A DNA stretch of 10,222 bases, from positions 1 through 10,222 of the forward strand of contig WLRX01000024.1 of the NCBI GenBank assembly GCA_009706135.1. Reading direction: 5' to 3'. A model generated the notes under the pieces. It did not search any database and had not been told where the DNA came from. It saw only the letters and a list, made by a program, of their open reading frames with translations. The stretch's first letter is position 1; each line of letters starts with the position of its first letter. Source of the DNA: Actinomycetota bacterium. GTDB lineage: Bacteria; Actinomycetota; Actinomycetes; Nanopelagicales; Nanopelagicaceae. The translations under genes and the position numbers were made by a program. This document shows, one piece after another, positions 6,994 to 10,222 of this stretch.

Positions 6994-7021
6994 ATTGGCG
7001 GGCAAGCTCATCGACGCCAAT
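6994..7021. promoter_or_regulatory. inverted repeat, candidate operator between ctaA and sufR
   Basis: ATTGGCG-N14-CGCCAAT has perfect 7-bp arms with centres 21 bp apart, that is two helical turns, as expected for a dimeric regulator on one DNA face. It sits where the ctaA promoter should be and upstream of the sufR promoter. The regulator is unknown; SufR is one candidate. Confidence 0.4.
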
Positions 7022-7060
7022 TAGCGGTGAGCCTCGAGTGGTAAGAATCATTGATTTAAG

Positions 7061-7076
7061 ACACAATAGTGTTGTG
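7061..7076 (+). promoter_or_regulatory. sufR -10 region with overlapping inverted repeats, likely SufR operator
   Basis: CACAA-TAGTG-TTGTG (7062-7076) is a perfect 5-bp dyad, overlapped by ACAC-AATA-GTGT (7061-7072). CACAAT (7062-7067) keeps four of six TATAAT positions, including the key second A and last T. It ends 6 nt before the GTG at 7074, the spacing of a leaderless transcript. A repressor bound here would cover both the -10 and the start codon. Autorepression through short inverted repeats is established for SufR homologues; assignment of this site is inference. Confidence 0.45.
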
Positions 7077-7757
7077 AAAATAGCCGCTGGAATTGCACCT
7101 GCTGATGATGTGCGTACCCGCGACGCGGTGGCTCGCCAGATCCTAGAAAACGGACCATCAACTGCAGCTGCTCTTTCAAAGAAGCTTGGTTTTACTCCTG
7201 CCGGAATTCGTCGCCATCTAGATGCCCTTGTTTCTGATGGAGTTTTAGAAGCACGCGAACCACATGCAGCCCTTGTTCGAGGTCGCGGAAGACCTTCAAA
7301 AGTTTTTGTAATGACCGATAACGGTCGTGAAAAGTTTGAACATTCCTATGATGATTTAGCAGTTGCCGCTTTGAAATTCATGTCCGCACAAATGGGAGAA
7401 GAGAGTATTAAAGCGTTCGCAGAATCTCGCGCTGATGACATCATTAAAAAGGCATCAATTTCGATTGTTAAGAAATCTCAGAAGAGTGACGCTTTGGCCT
7501 CATTTCTCACCGAGCAAGGCTATGCAGCAAGTGTTCTTGTGAAATCACATGGAGAAGAAATTTGCCAACACCATTGTCCGATCGCACACGTTGCAGCCGA
7601 GTTCCCACAATTGTGTGAAGCTGAAACTCGTGCTTTCTCAGAGATACTCGGTACTCACGTTCAACGTTTAGCAACCATTGCTCATGGCGATGGTGTCTGT
7701 ACAACTTTTGTTCCAAAAACGGCTCGTATGTTAACTACTAAGAGAGGTCGCTCATGA
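7074..7757 (+). CDS. sufR: Fe-S cluster-sensing transcriptional repressor of the suf operon
   Basis: DNA-binding repressor thought to hold an Fe-S cluster and to release the suf operon when clusters are scarce. With the GTG at 7074 it is 227 aa. A winged helix-turn-helix spans about 16-80 ([20 protein letters not shown] at 31-50, then a basic wing RGRGRPSK at 69-76). The C-terminal half has Cys164, Cys168, Cys181 and Cys209 (Cx3C, x12, x27) in the conserved stretch ending [18 protein letters not shown]. His195 sits midway between the last two cysteines. An alternative in-frame GTG at 7038 (239 aa) has GGTGAG 6 nt upstream. I prefer 7074 because the 12 extra residues look non-conserved and a -10-like hexamer lies between the two. 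The stop overlaps the sufB ATG (ATGA). Divergent from ctaA. Confidence 0.9.
   Translation: MKIAAGIAPADDVRTRDAVARQILENGPSTAAALSKKLGFTPAGIRRHLDALVSDGVLEAREPHAALVRGRGRPSKVFVMTDNGREKFEHSYDDLAVAALKFMSAQMGEESIKAFAESRADDIIKKASISIVKKSQKSDALASFLTEQGYAASVLVKSHGEEICQHHCPIAHVAAEFPQLCEAETRAFSEILGTHVQRLATIAHGDGVCTTFVPKTARMLTTKRGRS
7741..7747 (+). promoter_or_regulatory. Shine-Dalgarno site for sufB
   Basis: AGAGAGG, 6 nt before the sufB ATG at 7754 and inside the last codons of sufR. It is one of the better ribosome sites in the window, fitting high expression of SufB relative to its repressor. Confidence 0.6.
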
Positions 7758-9163
7758 CAATCGCCCATCCAGAACTCGAAGGAATTGGTAATTACGAATA
7801 CGGCTGGGCAGATAAGAATGAATCCAGTGATAACGCCAAGCGCGGCATTAACGAAGATGTTGTCCGTGATATCTCTTCAAAGAAATCCGAACCACAGTGG
7901 ATGCTAGATCTACGTCTTAAGGGTTTGGCGCTGTTTGAGAAAAAGCCGATGCCGTCTTGGGGTTCAGATTTGTCTGGAATCTTTTTCGATACAATCAAAT
8001 ACTTTGTTCGTTCAACTGAAAAGCAAGCACAAACATGGGATGACCTTCCAGAAGATATTAAAAACACCTACGACCGTTTAGGTATTCCAGAAGCAGAAAA
8101 ACAACGCCTAGTTTCAGGCGTTGCAGCGCAGTATGAATCTGAAGTTGTGTATCACTCAATTCGTGAAGACCTAGCAGCGCAAGGTGTGATTTTTCTTGAT
8201 ACGGATTCAGGATTGCGTGAGCACCCAGAATTGTTCAAAGAATACTTCGGAACAGTAATCCCAGTCGGCGATAACAAGTTCGCAGCCTTAAACACCTCTG
8301 TTTGGTCTGGTGGATCTTTCATTTATGTTCCTAAGGGAGTACACGTTGAAATTCCTTTGCAGGCATATTTCCGCATTAACACTGAGAATATGGGTCAGTT
8401 CGAACGTACATTGATTATTGCTGATGAAGATTCTTATATTCATTATGTAGAAGGTTGTACAGCTCCTATTTACAAGTCCGACTCACTGCACTCTGCAGTA
8501 GTTGAAATTATTGTGAAAAAGGGCGCACGTGTTCGTTATACAACTATTCAAAATTGGTCAAATAACGTTTATAACTTAGTTACCAAGCGAGCTACATGCG
8601 CCGAAGGTGCGACCATGGAGTGGATCGATGGAAACATTGGCTCAAAGGTAACCATGAAATACCCAGCGATTTTTCTCATGGGAGCGCATGCAAAGGGTGA
8701 AACCCTTTCACTTGCATTTGCCGGAGAAGGTCAGCATCAAGATTCTGGGGCAAAGATGGTTCACGCTGCCCCATATACATCTTCAACTGTAATTTCTAAA
8801 TCAGTTGCTCGTGGTGGTGGAAGAACGTCATATCGCGGCCTAGTGCAGATTCAAGAAGGTGCTCATCATTCAAAGAGCACAGTGAAGTGCGATGCGCTGC
8901 TGGTGGACACGATTTCTCGCTCGGATACATATCCATATGTAGATGTTCGAGAAGACGATGTTTCAATGGGTCACGAAGCCACAGTTTCCAAGATCAGCGA
9001 TGATCAATTGTTCTATCTGATGTCACGTGGTCTAACAGAAGATGAAGCAATGGCAATGATTGTTCGTGGATTCATCGAACCTATTGCTCGCGAACTTCCA
9101 ATGGAATACGCACTTGAACTCAACCGTTTGATTGAACTTCAAATGGAAGGCGCTGTTGGTTAA
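7754..9163 (+). CDS. sufB: Fe-S cluster assembly scaffold protein SufB
   Basis: Scaffold subunit of the cytosolic SufBC2D complex, where sulfide and iron are assembled into clusters. The 469 residues are full length for the family. The beta-helix core includes [20 protein letters not shown] (182-201) and [19 protein letters not shown] (233-251). Cys379 (STVKCDALL) and Glu408 (GHEATVS) are 29 residues apart, the same spacing as the functional Cys405 and Glu434 of E. coli SufB; His407 matches His433. The C-terminal motif [17 protein letters not shown] (416-432) is also present. Mycobacterial SufB often carries an intein; none is present here. The start overlaps the sufR stop, and its TAA shares one base with the sufD ATG (TAATG). 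An operon sufR-sufB-sufD is clear. Confidence 0.98.
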   Translation: MTIAHPELEGIGNYEYGWADKNESSDNAKRGINEDVVRDISSKKSEPQWMLDLRLKGLALFEKKPMPSWGSDLSGIFFDTIKYFVRSTEKQAQTWDDLPEDIKNTYDRLGIPEAEKQRLVSGVAAQYESEVVYHSIREDLAAQGVIFLDTDSGLREHPELFKEYFGTVIPVGDNKFAALNTSVWSGGSFIYVPKGVHVEIPLQAYFRINTENMGQFERTLIIADEDSYIHYVEGCTAPIYKSDSLHSAVVEIIVKKGARVRYTTIQNWSNNVYNLVTKRATCAEGATMEWIDGNIGSKVTMKYPAIFLMGAHAKGETLSLAFAGEGQHQDSGAKMVHAAPYTSSTVISKSVARGGGRTSYRGLVQIQEGAHHSKSTVKCDALLVDTISRSDTYPYVDVREDDVSMGHEATVSKISDDQLFYLMSRGLTEDEAMAMIVRGFIEPIARELPMEYALELNRLIELQMEGAVG

Positions 9164-10222
9164 TGAGTGTTTTAACCACAAATATTTTAGTGCCTCATGG
9201 GCGAGAAGAGTCGTGGCGTTTTACTCCACTTAATCGTCTTAAAGGGTTACACGATGGGTCTGCAGCAATTGCAGAGCATCGCTCACTTTCGTTGAATTCT
9301 GATGTCACTCCAGGAGTTACTTTCGAAAGAATTTCCCGTGAGCTCTTGCCATCTTTAAGCACAACTGATGATGCAGTAATGAACAGAGTTCGAGAGTTTT
9401 CCTCAGATGTTGCAGTTTTGAAAATCGCTGCAAACACAGAGATTAGCTCGCCAATTCATTTGTCGAGAAAAACCCTTGGCATCAATGAAGCTGAATTCTC
9501 CCGTGTTCTAATCCAGGTGGGATCGAATGCACGGGCAACAGTAATTCTTGCCAATACAGGGGACACCTTGTTAGCAGAAGAGATTGAATTCAAAGTTGAA
9601 TCAGGCGCGAATCTAACTTTTGTAACTTTGCAAGAGTGGGATTCACAAACTGTTCACGTAGGCAAGCACCATGCCATAGTTGATAAAGATGCGATGTTTA
9701 AATCCATCACTGTCACTATTGGTGGATCGGTTGTTCGCTTACTTCCAACAGTTGAATTTACTGGCCCTGGCGCAGATGCTCAATTAATTGGTGTGTACTT
9801 CGCAACTGCTGGGCAGTTCTTTGAGCACCGCATATTCGTTGATCATTGCGTTCCCAATGCTAAGTCTCGAGTTAATTTCAAAGGTGCTTTATCTGGAGAC
9901 AAGGCTCATACAGTTTGGATTGGTGACGTTTTCATTCGCGCCAATGCTGAGGGAACGGACACCTACGAACTCAATCGAAATCTTTTGCTCACAGACGGAG
10001 CTCGCGCCGATTCAGTGCCAAATTTAGAGATCGAAACTGGTGAGATAGTTGGTGCAGGACACGCAAGTACTACGGGTCGCTTTGATGATGAACAACTTTT
10101 CTATTTGATGTCACGAGGTATTTCAGTAGAGGACGCTCGACGCTTAGTTGTCCGAGGTTTCTTTGCAGAAATAATCACTGAGATTGCTGATTCCGAAATT
10201 CAAGATCGATTAATGCAGCGCA
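9163..10222 (+). CDS. sufD: Fe-S cluster assembly protein SufD, 3'-truncated by the window edge
   Basis: Partner of SufB in the SufBC2D scaffold, needed for iron acquisition during cluster assembly. The frame is open from ATG 9163 to the last base (353 codons plus one nt) with no stop. Since actinobacterial SufD is usually about 370-400 aa, the last few tens of residues lie outside. It starts with the typical PHGREESWRFTPLNRL (11-26). It keeps a beta-helix core with FFEHRIFVDHCVPNAKSRVNFKGAL in the second half, and ends in [27 protein letters not shown], paralogous to the SufB C-terminus. His300 (GAGHASTTG) matches the interface His360 of E. coli SufD. The upstream AAGG is 12 nt from the ATG, so coupling to sufB through TAATG is likely. 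sufC, sufS and sufU are expected downstream. Confidence 0.96.
   Translation, partial: MSVLTTNILVPHGREESWRFTPLNRLKGLHDGSAAIAEHRSLSLNSDVTPGVTFERISRELLPSLSTTDDAVMNRVREFSSDVAVLKIAANTEISSPIHLSRKTLGINEAEFSRVLIQVGSNARATVILANTGDTLLAEEIEFKVESGANLTFVTLQEWDSQTVHVGKHHAIVDKDAMFKSITVTIGGSVVRLLPTVEFTGPGADAQLIGVYFATAGQFFEHRIFVDHCVPNAKSRVNFKGALSGDKAHTVWIGDVFIRANAEGTDTYELNRNLLLTDGARADSVPNLEIETGEIVGAGHASTTGRFDDEQLFYLMSRGISVEDARRLVVRGFFAEIITEIADSEIQDRLMQR

Noticed and set aside
7033..7038. CTCGAG palindrome upstream of sufR as an operator
   Set aside because: A 6-bp palindrome is expected by chance, and no matching second copy was seen.
8450..8470. Intein insertion point in SufB, as in mycobacteria
   Set aside because: EGCTAPIY runs on without interruption and the whole protein is 469 aa, so there is no intein.
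9195..9437. 80-codon minus-strand open frame within sufD
   Set aside because: The + strand encodes an uninterrupted, recognisable SufD here.

Overview
The window is ordinary, very compact core genome of a low-GC, streamlined actinobacterium. The protein families are actinobacterial: RbpA-type RNA polymerase-binding protein, SufR-led suf operon, stand-alone SecG beside tpiA, and CtaA beside the tkt-tal cluster. However, the base composition is AT-rich (low forties percent GC by eye) and only about 213 of 10,222 bases (about 2%) lie outside genes. A freshwater Nanopelagicales (acI, Planktophila-like) genome is the best guess; this is inference, not a database match. No mobile element, tRNA, rRNA or CRISPR array is visible, and no gap between genes exceeds 93 bases.

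Left block (1-1425, + strand): the 3' part of tpiA (its real start lies just before base 1), secG, and a zinc-ribbon RbpA-family protein. They are probably the end of a longer glycolytic operon.

Middle block (1422-6980, - strand): a four-gene chain read right to left, ctaA - tkt - tal - pgi. Each start codon overlaps the previous stop by 4 nt (ATGA, TTGA, ATGA). It links haem A synthesis to the non-oxidative pentose phosphate pathway and glucose-6-phosphate isomerase. The oxidative branch genes (zwf, opcA, pgl) that commonly sit in this actinobacterial cluster are absent here, and so is ctaB. pgi and the RbpA gene meet tail to tail with overlapping stop codons.

Right block (7074 to the end, + strand): sufR, sufB and a sufD cut by the window edge. 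This is the start of an Fe-S cluster assembly operon under its own Fe-S sensing repressor. The 93-bp divergent region between ctaA and sufR holds three short inverted repeats and -10-like elements placed so that both genes could be leaderless. This is the main regulatory site in the window.

I found no clearly undescribed system. The best leads are the ctaA/sufR operator region, the secG-linked RbpA type, the missing oxidative pentose phosphate genes, and active-site variants in Pgi and CtaA.
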